Below, piece after piece: positions 38,592-49,782 of a stretch of DNA of 64,000 nt. Every line of letters begins with the position of its first letter. The first letter of the stretch is position 1. Source of the stretch: Brasenia schreberi (Eukaryota > Streptophyta > Magnoliopsida > Nymphaeales > Cabombaceae); assembly GCA_036023115.1 (NCBI GenBank), contig JAYKKT010000046.1:4982001-5046000 (forward strand), read 5' to 3'. Position numbers and translations under genes: made by a program. Under the pieces are notes generated by a model. It did no database searches and had not been told where the DNA came from. It saw nothing but the letters and a program-made list of their open reading frames with translations.

Positions 38592-40345
38592 TTAGCTTGT
38601 GCCAAGCTTCTTGGAGTGGCCAGCTAGGAGCCAATTAGCGACTTTGTCTACATATAGCACATGTAAGTTTATAGAATCCAAGACGCTAAAAACTGAACTT
38701 TTGTTATGTTCGCGATCAAAATTTGGTGGGGGGGGGGGGTGGTATGAGTGACTTGCCACCTTGCACCCATTAATGCAGTCTTTATTGGTTCACGTTGTAT
38801 ATTGTTCGAAATGTCTAAATGCACCCATTAATGCAGTCAAAGAGAGCAGTAAGCTAATTAAATGTACCAACAAGTAGGGACCAAGATGTATTGCTGAATG
38901 TGATTGCTTGGATAATGGAATTATATCGAAAAAAAATCAAACCACTCAACAAGCACCATTAGCTCAGATTGATTTGCTGCCCTAAGATGAAAACTGATAA
39001 CTTTCCCTCATTTGTCGCTGAAAACTAAAATAGATATATTTTCCAAGATTATCGAAGTCTTGGATATGTTATTTATCCAAATCCAGCAGATCTCTCATGC
39101 TGCGTATTGGATAACATCTGATCCATTTACATCCACAAACATGTATATATATATATATAGAGAGAGAGAGAAGAGTCTTAGTTGCTGTTGAAGAAGGAAA
39201 ACACTTTTGACGACAATAGTTGCACACTTTTTCCATATCAAATGTACCATTATACTTTTGTACTTGCATTCAGCATATCTCTCAAGCTTCATATTGGATA
39301 GCATGTGATTCATTTAGAGAGAGAGAAGGAGTCTTAGTTGCCGTTGAAGAAGAAAAGCACTTTTGACAACAATAGTTGCATCTTGGTGCATAATCTTGTA
39401 CCAACATCTCAAATCTACCATTATACTTTTCTACTTGCATTTAATGCATGATAAATGCAAAGTGATTCAAATCTTCAAAGTTGATTTCAAATATCGAACG
39501 ATTGTAAAATTATGCACCAAGATAGTATTATACAAGTAAGAAGCTCTCTCTCTTTATATTCTCTAGTTGTTCTCTCTCTTTATATTCTCTAGTTGTCCTT
39601 CAATCTTCTTCCATGATATAATGCAAACTGAGTTGAGAACAACCCAGTTATCAGAGTCATGTGGAAGCGTTTGATATTTGCAATTCTTCGCTCTTGAGTG
39701 TTGTGAATTCAGTAATGCTCTTTGGGTCATCTTCCTTCTCTCTCCTTTAAAGTAGGTTCATTTCCTTTCACAATTTGGAAGACGCTAAGCAGAGTAAGCA
39801 TGGCATGTTTTACACTTGCCACAACTCAGACGAAATTTCTCCACCGTTCATCTCATCATGTAGTCAATGGCAGGTCTACATTAAAGGCAAGCCTCGTGCA
39901 TTAAAAACATTTATACCACAGTTGAAAACGTAGAGAACAAATTTCCATGGTTTTTAACCGCAAGCTATGCGAGCTTCTACCGCACACTAAAAGGTCCACG
40001 GTTACATGGGTTATCAGAGCTTTCTTTTCACCCACTCTTTTCACCAGCAAAGCACAGGCTTCTTCCTCATCCGAGAAGACTTTTAGATCCCCCAGTGTCG
40101 TCAATTAAAGATCTTCTTCAAAGGAATTGAATGGCTGGGCTCTTACTGTCGGCAAAGAAAGTTCAAGATGTAGACTGTTGATCAAAGTTGAGTATAGTTG
40201 TGACCCACGGTTAAATAATAAACCATGACTGAACCTTTTTCTTGTTTATTTTCCAGATTCACCGTCTGCAGATCCGTGGTAATCGGATGATGCCACTCCT
40301 CAGATAGCCCAACCCAAAACCAGTTGGTTATCTCGCTTTCAAGCA

Positions 40346-40392
<47 letters not shown>

Positions 40393-40902
40393 TTGGTATA
40401 CATTGGTAAGGTGACTCATTCAAGACAATGATGGTACAAGTTGACCCAGCTGAAGTTATATCATGTTTCCCCTTTCTCACAGAAAGCCCTTCATGTAAAC
40501 CACAGCCATTCAGTTCCCAGTGAGATCTCCGCTTGGCGTCAATTCGCACCATCTCCCAAAGCAGCATTTGAGTTACTCGCTTTCATCTTCACCATCTGCT
40601 TCAAATGAAACATGAAATTTAACGTTTTACGCACTAGTTGATAAACAAGCATCGTACAAATAAAATATCAAATAGCATGCACAAAGATGACCAGACATCA
40701 TATAATTAACTCCAGCCTATAAGATAAACAAGGCTTGAACACAAAGGATATGCGAATAGGTTGAAACACTGCAGGTAGTTATGTACATATGTACACATAC
40801 ATAAATACATAAAGGTAGATACATATATAGATAAATAGCAATAATGATTGAGTGTTCCTGGTGTATAAATTCCATAATCACGATCTGAAGGATGTTTCTA
40901 TG

Positions 40903-41574
40903 CTATGTCACACGGGTGCTGGTGCGGGTGCAGACACGAGTGCGGGTGTGGGTGCGGGATACAACAAATTTCAAAAATTTTGGGTGCGACGACATGGCTA
41001 GGGTATATAATATTATATATTATATATAATATTCAAGTTACAACAAGTGGCATCAATTAACATAACAATAGCAAGTACACAACTTTATATTAAAGCAAAA
41101 CACATAAACTATAAACAACTACTAATTTCATCATAATACACAAATCAATCTTCACTATCCAGACTCATTTATCCAAAAAGACCCAAACTTCAAAATCGAT
41201 ACCATATTTTGATTGAAGTATGGAATATCCAAACAAAAGAAAGTGAAGTAGGTCCGCATTGAGATATTTTTCTACGTTCATCAACAGTGTTTCATGGGAG
41301 ATGATAGAAGACAAACTGAAGGAGCATTTTAGAAACTATGGTGAGGTAACTCATCATGGGAGATAAGGTCACGAGTCGACTAAGAGACTTCAGTTTCATC
41401 GTCTTCATGGATTACTCCTTCTTTGATTGGGTTCTTTAGGATAAATATACAATAGATGACAGAACCATGAGTTACAAAAATTGCATTTTGTTTGCCATAC
41501 CGCACCGACACAATATCATTGTTGCACCGTGTCGAGGTCGATACTCCACCTCTTAGAAGGTCTATGTGACTTAG
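40903..41574. mobile_element. 672-bp non-autonomous hAT-like element, unit 2 only
   Basis: The element begins CTATGTCACACGGGTG and ends CTATGTGACTTAG; its inverted end reads CTAAGTCACATAG, so the termini match at 9 of the first 10 bases. It is flanked by the direct 8-bp duplication TTTCTATG (40895-40902 and 41575-41582). Unit 1 has the empty site at about 4715-4722. Subterminal GGTGCGGGTGC repeats occur at the left end. No transposase is encoded. The 8-bp duplication supports hAT. Confidence 0.85.
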
Positions 41575-41667
41575 TTTCTATGTATACAGACATAAGCTAG
41601 AAAGAGTGTGTTGGTAATCTTTATATACAAACAATATACATATATATATAATAAAAAATCTAGTATG

Positions 41668-41832
41668 TTTCTTTTCTTTCTTTTGGTTACAAGTGGAGGC
41701 GGAAGCCTAACACACACACATTCACCCTGTGGGAGTCAAACTCTCCACCAGCAGCACCGGTGCTAGAGCACCGTGCAAAGTTTAGTTTGTTTGACGCCTG
41801 TTACATGGTAACCGTATACTTACCCACCCATC
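41668..41832 (-). mobile_element. SINE candidate, unit 2 copy with palindrome insertion
   Basis: Counterpart of the SINE-like segment at 4812-4927. It carries about 45 extra bases containing the inverted repeat GGTGCTAGAGCACC near 41757-41772. The B box is altered to GTTTGACTCC. The extra bases split the tRNA-like head. Confidence 0.45.
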
Positions 41833-43001
41833 CGATATCAGCCATGATAAAAAAAGCAAAAGGTGAAAAGTTGTTTTCCAAATCAAGTACAATCCATAAA
41901 AGTACAAATATGCATTTTCCCGCTTTTCAAACTCAACCTTCAGTCTCTTTGATCCGATGGTCGAAATTTGTATGGATTAGCAAATATTAAGCATATAAAA
42001 ATCACTCAGTATGTATATATATATACATATATGGAGGGAGAGAGCTCTTGGTGATTCCACTTTCCGGTAAGGATGTTCTTACATAAGGACCTCCATCGTA
42101 AACCGTGTGAGTTGGTAAATGAACTCAACTAGGGAGGTAACCAATGCATTTTAAGGTCATATGTTCAAAACTCTCTCTCTCCCCCCCTCCCTCTTCTCTC
42201 TCTTCACGCACACAGACATACACACACTTCATGGGTGTGGTGATTTTGGTGCAGATACAGGCTAGCTGCTTCTTTTTGTTATCTTTCACATTTTTGCTAC
42301 ATCTAATGAAAGATTGACCAATTATTACTTCATTAATCAATAAGGGATCATGAATTCTGAAATTTTCCTTTGTTTTATGAAATATTTAATGGATCAATAA
42401 ACTCTACACATATGATCACCTTACTGTACCAACATGCATCCATACTCATGCAACATAGAATTGACAATGCAAATGAAGAGACCTCCAGAAAAAAGACAAA
42501 CACCTTCAAAGTGACATCTCCTAGAAACATGTCAGATCAAGACCGATATAATTTACAGTGATTGCATTAAGCTGGTGAGGAAAAAGAAGCCTGATCTGAA
42601 GATATAGAAGCTAATCGTTACATGGAACGAAGACCGTTGTTCCCATCTAATTGGTAAATCTTCGTTTATCAATAAATGCTTTTGAGACCTTAGCCCTTCT
42701 AAAATAATATTTTTCCTAGTGTAAAATGCAATTCTCAATTGTAATCATCATCTAAACAAATTTACATACAGAAACTAATTGACTAGTAAATTCATCCGTT
42801 TTCATCTCTTGGAATAGACAATTATTATCTAAAAATTGTTAAGCAGCAAGGGTGGCAACTCGTATGAAGAACAAAAAGCAAAATGTCATTGGACATACCA
42901 ATAACTTAAGTTGAAGGCACCTTGCTTGTAAGCTCATAAACAAAATCACGCATGCAGGCATTTTAAGTAAAATACTAATCATATTGCTAAGTCAAACAGC
43001 A

Positions 43002-43882
43002 CGATGATATTCAAGGAATGACATACTTCTTTGAAGTTAATATTGGGTTATATCAAGGACTAATTTTAAATCCATACTTATTTATAATGGTGATTGATGA
43101 GTTAACAAAACATATTCAAGATGAAGTACGTTGGTGTATGTTATTTGCAGATGACACTGTTAGTGAAAGAGTCTAAGGAAAAAGTAAATAAAAAATTGGA
43201 ATTATGGAGAGAAACATTAGAAAGGAAAGGCTTTCGACTTAGTAGAATAAAGATAGAATATATGGAATATAAGTTTGATCGTTTGGTTACTTCAGAGGAC
43301 ATAGAAATTAAAATTGGTACACATTGCATCCCCAAAAGGAAAGTTTTAAATAACTAAGGTCAATTTTTCATAGTGATAGAAGAATTGATGGAGATATTAC
43401 GCATAAAAATGTTGGTTGGTTAAAATGAGAGGAACATCAGGTATTTTTATGATAAGAAGATACCATTAAAGTTAAAAAGTAAATATTATAGAGCAGCAAT
43501 TAGACGATGTTTGTGACAGAAATGAAGATGTTGAGATGGATGAGTGGTCATGGAAGAAATGACCGTATACATAATGAGGTTATTAGAAACAAATTAGGAG
43601 GGATACCAATAGAAGACAAAATAAGATAATATTGTTTAAGATGGTTTGGACATATAGAAAGAAGATCAAACGAAACGAAGAACTTGTAAGAAGGTATGAA
43701 AAACTAGATTTTGAATGTATTAAAAGAAGTACAAGACAACAACAAAAGTGTTGGAAAGAAACGATAAAGAATGATCTAGCTTATTGTGAGTTAACTGCTA
43801 ATATGGCACATGATAGGGCTCTGTGGAAACAAAGAATCCATGTAGCTAACCCCGTCTAGTATGGAAAAAGGCTTAGTTGTTG
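43002..43882 (+). mobile_element. 5'-truncated RTE-clade LINE, unit 2 only
   Basis: Flanked by an 18-bp direct repeat TTGCTAAGTCAAACAGCA (42984-43001 and 43883-43900) that occurs once in unit 1 (about 6054-6071). The plus strand encodes the 3' part of a LINE reverse transcriptase: LFIMVIDELTKHIQDEVRWC, LFADD, LELWRETLERKGFRLSRIK, then a C-terminal tail ending with [14 protein letters not shown]. The 3' end is GTTGTTGTTG-like rather than poly(A), as in RTE elements. The body contains stops. Confidence 0.88.
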
Positions 43883-46800
43883 TTGCTAAGTCAAACAGCA
43901 AGAGTTTCACCATACCATCTTGATAGGAGGTATTGCTTTTCTCTTCACTATCACTATCTCCATTTTGTGTATCCTCTTCGTCACTGTCCTCATCACTTTC
44001 AACTGAAATTTTTGGTTTTGGTGGTCTTATAAAAGAGCTTGTTCCCATCCTACGAGAACCTGAAATTATGTTTGCCATATCAATACCTTCTAGATCTTTT
44101 GCTCTCTCCTTATTCCTTCTAACCTCTTTGATTTCTGTTGAGTAAAACAACAAAATAAGATGGTACTCCCTTTTAGCAAAATTCCAAGCATGGCATGAAA
44201 GTTGAATATGGCACCAAGTTCAGCATTTGTCAAGCACTTGTCACCCATTCTCAGACGAAGATAACTGGTTTGAGTACCTTAAACACCTTCACCCACTTTT
44301 ATATCAACAAAGCAGCAGTGATAAAATACATGAAGGAACAGGAGATGAGATAGTGTGCTGAACAATTACCAAGCTATCACATATTTTGCATAAAAGAAAG
44401 CAACAGAAGACACCAATACGAGCATAAAAGAGACAACGCTACATTTGAAACCTTAAGAAAATTTCAGTAATTACATAAATTTTACCCATAACCTTCATTT
44501 CCTTTTGAAATCTCTCGTTTATTGAGAGTACCAAGCTTGGTACTTTCCACTCCCTATGTAGACTTTTGCACTTCGTAGTTCAGAATTTGAGGTTCTCAGA
44601 CCCTGGTGACAGTTCACACTAATGGAATGTCATGGAGTTCTATGTTCACAAATAGAAGCCCTTACACTTGTCAGGGGAATTCAAATGCAACGAGTAACTA
44701 CTGAAGGTCTGCTTAACAGAATGCCCAAAAGAGGCTAAATTTTTTGTCTATTTTTTTCCGTGTCATCATGCACGATTTCTGTTCTGATGTCTTATTACCA
44801 ATGTTTAAAAGTGGAACCAATTATTATTAGATGTGTTTCAGCCAGCTCTAGGATCCATCATGAAACTCCAATATTAGGATGCATGGGACCATAAGATTAA
44901 GCAACTCTAGACTTGAATTTACTGAGCCATTTCCCAAGCCAAGAGAAACATGTCATGTGATGTGAGGCTTCTGGTATCATTAAGGTCAACTATAAAGTGT
45001 AAAACGTCAAGGCATAAACAAGAAGAATGCCTTATGGTCATGGCTAATGGGATACATAACCACTGCAGGGTTTTAGTAAATTTTAAAATACAAGCTTATG
45101 AACAGGACTATTAGGCCAACAATGTGTCATGGTCTGAGCTTTGATGACCGTGTGAGATTATCGAATTGAGATCAACCAACTGGAAGCACCTACACTAATC
45201 CTACCGCACCAGCAAACCATAAAATTTGGCCAGTCAACCAGCTAGACCAAATGTTCTGTTGGCAGTCAACCTGGATACCAACGAGTCAACACCGAGAACA
45301 TCACAGCCTAGGTTCGTTTGGAAATGTATACTTGTTAGTCTGTAAAACTTTATTGGCATTCTTTTGTAAGTATTTTCTATATTTTCTTTTTTGTTTTCAA
45401 TTTTTTCATTTCTAGTTTCCACTGCATTTTTAGTTGTGAACGCCTAGTTTAACCAGCAATTGGGAGCTCATCTAATAGCCAGCTAGTAGTCCATTTCCCT
45501 TCTCTCTTTTCTAACATTGTAATTCACTCTTTTCCCTTTTTATCTTTTAGTTTCCAGTGTAGAAGTGAGACATCATTTTTAGTCTTGGGCTAACCCCTCG
45601 AGAGTGGCAAATCCTGATACATTCCTTTTTTGGCAAAATGTTACAGGAAAAGTACTAATTACACAAAAATGGAACCATGAATAAAATATTGTTTTGCACT
45701 TCATATAAAAGAAGAAATTTGAGGTGATACTACCTTTTCAGATGGATTTGAAGATGAGACTTCCTTAATATATCTTCAAATCCTTTAATCAAATTTTCCT
45801 CTTGTTTGCTTTCAGGAGCCTGCTTAACTCTTTTATATACCGATGGTGCAACACTGAGAACATGCAAATGAAATGGAAAGTCAAGTCAGAAGATGTGCTC
45901 TCTGTATATACAGCATGAAGATCAATGTACAAGGGCTTACCATATTCCGCACGATCTGATTATACTTTTTAAGTGCTCAACTTTCTTCCCATGCACCAAG
46001 GATGATTTTTACCTACTCTTCTGCATATGAATATTCTCGTTATGTTACATCGTAGGAAATTCACAAACTGAAAAGATAAATAATACGAGACCTTGACATG
46101 ATTCTCATCTGATGATTGAGAATTATCTCCTTGGGAACTTTCACCATCTTGTTTAGTGTCACTTGGTTTAGCTGATTTTGGTTCTGCTTGTTTGTTCACC
46201 TGACGTGATTTCTTACAAATCTTCAATGCTTCAGCTTTCCTTTTCATTTTCATTTTCTTCTCATTTGACCTCTTCTCCTTTGTTTGCTTGACGTCAACCT
46301 CCTCAAGCTCATTATCTGCTGTATCATCAGAATCTGAGGATTCAAAATCTTTGTCCTCGAGCCTTCTTGATACTTTCACTACCAGAGGAGACTTTAGAAG
46401 AACGGTTAGATTTTGACTGATTTGCAGATTCTGTAACCAAGTCTAAGACCTAATAAACACAGTCAACAAGACATTAGAAAACTTAATTAACAAAATAAAG
46501 AGAACAATAACCAGAGTAAATAAAACACCATGGGTTAGTGTAGTTGGGGCTGATGCAGCTGCCACACAGGAATTCAGACATCATTTCCCTTTGGTCAGGT
46601 CAAACCCAGTATAGCCCATACAGCAAGGATATTAGCCTCAGATACTGGGTTGATCCAATTTTGATCCCACAGGCAGATTATTTGCCTTCTATATTAAAGG
46701 AAAACGAAAAAAAGTAAGCATGCAAAACAAGTATGTGCATACTCAATATTAAGCATACCTCATTTAGTTTCTCATGGATGGCATTCTTATAAACATCCAG

Positions 46801-48350
46801 AGCAAATTTCTCAAGCTGAAAATCCTCCTCAAGCAAGCGACGAGCACCCAAATAAGTGATTGTTCTGAAAGTGAATATCAGTAAGGAGGTGGGCATGCCA
46901 TTGAGGACTATTTAGCATTAAAAACAAAAAACTACAATTTTGTACTTAAAAGGAGACGAACTTAAAAAACAGTAAAGAAAGAACAGAGCTTCCCAAAAGT
47001 TCCAAATCCATAAGGTGACATACCCTGAGTGAACCTTAAAATAAGACACTCTTTTGCGAATAGCCTCATGTATGACGTCCTTGTTTATTGCTTCTTCAGA
47101 TTTCTCCTCACCTAGTTCCACCTTCAAATCCTCACCTATTGCTGTCTCTCCTGCTGGCCGATCTGGTTCTCCTTCACCTGCCAAAGTACCACATTCTACA
47201 TCCCAATCATGCATAGGTGGCAGACGGTTCTTGGTAATTCCTTTTTCTCCCTCCCCCATACCCTTCCATGAATCCTTAGCAGCAAAACCATGGAGGCACT
47301 GTTATCAAGAATCAAAACACCACGAATTATATATGACAAAACAAACAGAAAATGACAGAATTAAAGGATATATATGTAGTGATTAGTTTGCAAAGAGTCC
47401 ACAAAAAACTAAAAGCAAAGAAATATGATATAGCATGAACACGAACTCACTCTTCCTCCAACTACCCACATGAACCCAGAGAAAAACCCTTACAGGTGAT
47501 TAGAAGCATGATAGACAGGCCCACTACCCACATGATTGGGTCTGCTTTAAAATGAATATGCAAGTGAGCTCATTCATAGATACCAGATTTGTTGGATAAA
47601 TACTGTCTCGCAGGAAGACATGCTTACAATTGTCGTTTCAAGTTTTCAACAATCTTTGTAGTGGTGGTTCTTGAATCTACATCACATGAACAATTCTATA
47701 TTGCAGCACCTACCATATCGCAGCACCCGTCTCCAAAACTGACAACACCTGTACTTATCCCATGCGCGACCCATCACTAACTCTTTAAATACCCTCAAGC
47801 TAAAAGTTCAAACTTAGAGAAAGGTTACTGCAATGTTATGGGGGCACTCAGGAAATAATGACATGCTATTGCTTCATTACTAAATAGTAGCTTATGAAAA
47901 CTAAACTTAGCTATACTTGTATGTTGTCTTATCCCATGTGCGACTCATCACTAGCTACTTCAAATAACCTCAAGCTAAAAGTTCAAAATTAGAGAAAGGT
48001 TAGCGCGATGTTATGGGGGTGTTTCAGGAAATAATGACATGTTATTGCTTCATTAATGAATAGTATATTATGAAAACTAAACTTCGCTATACTTGTATGT
48101 TGTTGTGTCCTTGAATCCAAGATGTTTCAAAATGCCATATCTCACCACCCACACTAGCACCATTGTGACATAGTGTTTTCCATAAGCATGCTTGTGAGTT
48201 CCATTTACTCAAACTGACCCTGAATTACACAATCTGTTAACTTTACTCCGAAGGATAACTGCATTATATATAACAGTTTTTATGGAATGATCTTTTCTTT
48301 TATTCTCATGAATGAGCTTCCAAAAGGAGCCGATGATCATCTTCCACATA

Positions 48351-49390
48351 TGTCTTAGAAAAAGGACCGCCACTGCTGCCACCTTTTGCCACTACCGCCA
48401 CTGTCACTGACACAGCCGTCCCATGGTGCAACAGCCAACCAGCTGTCCTGGCCAACGGCTAGAATTTTCTAGCCGTTGTCAGGCCAACACACTAACCGTT
48501 GGTTGCTGGCTCCTTTTCTCTCTACTCACTCCTAGTCTCTCTTGTCTAATGTACTTTTTGTGGTGTTAGTGCTTAAGGCACTATTGGTTTGATCCCTTGT
48601 GAAGTGTTGGAGATATTTCATGCGATTATTGAGATTGGATGAGGTCGATCTTCATTACATAGTATCAGAGCATCATCGAGGACGATATTGATCAAGAGAA
48701 GGTGATCTCAGAAAACGTGCCAAAAAGATTTTTTATCGTAAGATGCTCTCTTCAAGTAAAAATTTGTTGATTGTTTATTTTTCGACAATAAGAGTGTCAT
48801 GTACATTGCATACAACAATACATTTCACAAGCATACAATGTGCATTGAAATGGATTGTTACTATGTACGCGAACAATATCTATACGGCAATCTTGATCTT
48901 AAATATGTTAAGATTGAGTGTCAACTGGTAGATATCTTCACTAAAGCTCTTCCAACACCACGCTTTCAAGAACTTCTTAGCAAAACATCAATGTATTCTA
49001 TGTTAGCTTGAGGAAAGGTGTTAGAAAAAGGACCACCACTGCTGCCCCATGGTGGGGCAGTCAGCCATCCAATTGGCCAGCCAACTAGCTGCCCTAGCCA
49101 ACAGCTAGAATTTTCTTGTCATTGTCAGGCCAGCACCCAATGGCCAACACACTAGCCGTTGGGTGTTGACCCTTTTTCTCTCTCCTTGTAGGCGTTATAC
49201 TCCTAGTCTCTCTTGTCTATAAATACCCCATCTTCTCACTTGTAAATGTACAGCCTTGGGGGCTTTGCTTTGTTAATAAAGTACTCTTTTATGGTGTTAT
49301 TGCTTAAGGCACTATTGGTTTGATCCCTTGTGAAGTGTTCGAGATATTTCATGCGATTATTGAGATTGGGTGAGGCCAATCTTCATTACA
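48351..49390 (+). mobile_element. Short copia-type LTR retrotransposon with both LTRs
   Basis: The 5' LTR is about 48351-48659, followed by a primer-binding-site-like TAGTATCAGAGC (48660-48671). A leader and the C-terminal tail of RNase H follow (about 48790-49010; CYYVREQYLYGNLDLKYVK, LVDIFTKALPTPRFQELLSK). Next are a purine-rich tract GAGGAAAGG and the 3' LTR (49019-49390). Almost all of gag-pol is gone. The 3' LTR has CTATAAATA and AATAAA in a stretch that is deleted from the 5' LTR here and from the LTR in unit 1. Matching target duplications are not visible. Confidence 0.8.
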
Positions 49391-49782
49391 GCCTGGTCCA
49401 TAATGGAGGTATTCATTTTGACACACCAATTGAGACCTGTGCAACACATTAAGGCCCTTTGGATAGATATACAACACATTGACATGAACACTCAAAGAAT
49501 AGAAATCACATATATTGGGCCAAAGACATTGACCAATCAATCAGATCAGGTGACAAAGTTGAACAAGAAGATTATCATCTCGCATCATTATTGAAAACTC
49601 TATGCATAAGAGTTAGAGATGCAGTCCAGAACAGAACAAACACCATTGACAAAGAAGTGTTTGACAACTCAGGGTACCTCATCCAGACATTGCTTAATAA
49701 ATATCTTATGACAGTCCAGTGAAAAAGTCTCTAAAACCAATCCTTCTCCAAAAGTCTTCGCACACCCTCCAGGGTAAGAGAA

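Larger units (their letters stand above)
36182..48778. repeat. Left block of tandem unit 2
   Basis: Second copy of the block at 1-13235, in direct orientation, beginning immediately upstream of the unit 1 receptor kinase promoter region. The match breaks off in the internal region of a copia-type element. Here that element continues into an RNase H remnant and a 3' LTR, which unit 1 lacks. The 36.2-40.5 kb part holds no recognisable gene. Confidence 0.95.
40573..49782 (-). pseudogene. DEK_C/CHZ-motif chromatin protein gene, unit 2 copy
   Basis: Same gene family as in unit 1, but with one more 5' exon. In transcript order the exons are 49678-49782 (first DEK_C domain: LTLEGVRRLLEKD then LETFSLDCHKIFIKQCLDE), 47024-47177, 46759-46864 (second DEK_C, ARRLLEEDFQLEKFALDVYK, in frame), 46092-46430, 45734-45853 (VAPSVYKRVKQAPESKQEEN), 43916-44134 (CHZ-like, in frame) and 40573-40598 (ADGEDESE and stop). 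Lesions: one base lost in the first exon, an 8-bp loss near 46370 and 5 bases fewer in 45734-45853. A copia-type element separates the first two exons. A LINE lies in the intron before the final exon. I did not find the initiating exon. Exons intact here are broken in unit 1 and vice versa. Confidence 0.7.

Noticed and set aside
43121..43859. Two separate host genes
   Set aside because: Both frames are parts of one 5'-truncated RTE LINE bounded by an 18-bp target duplication.
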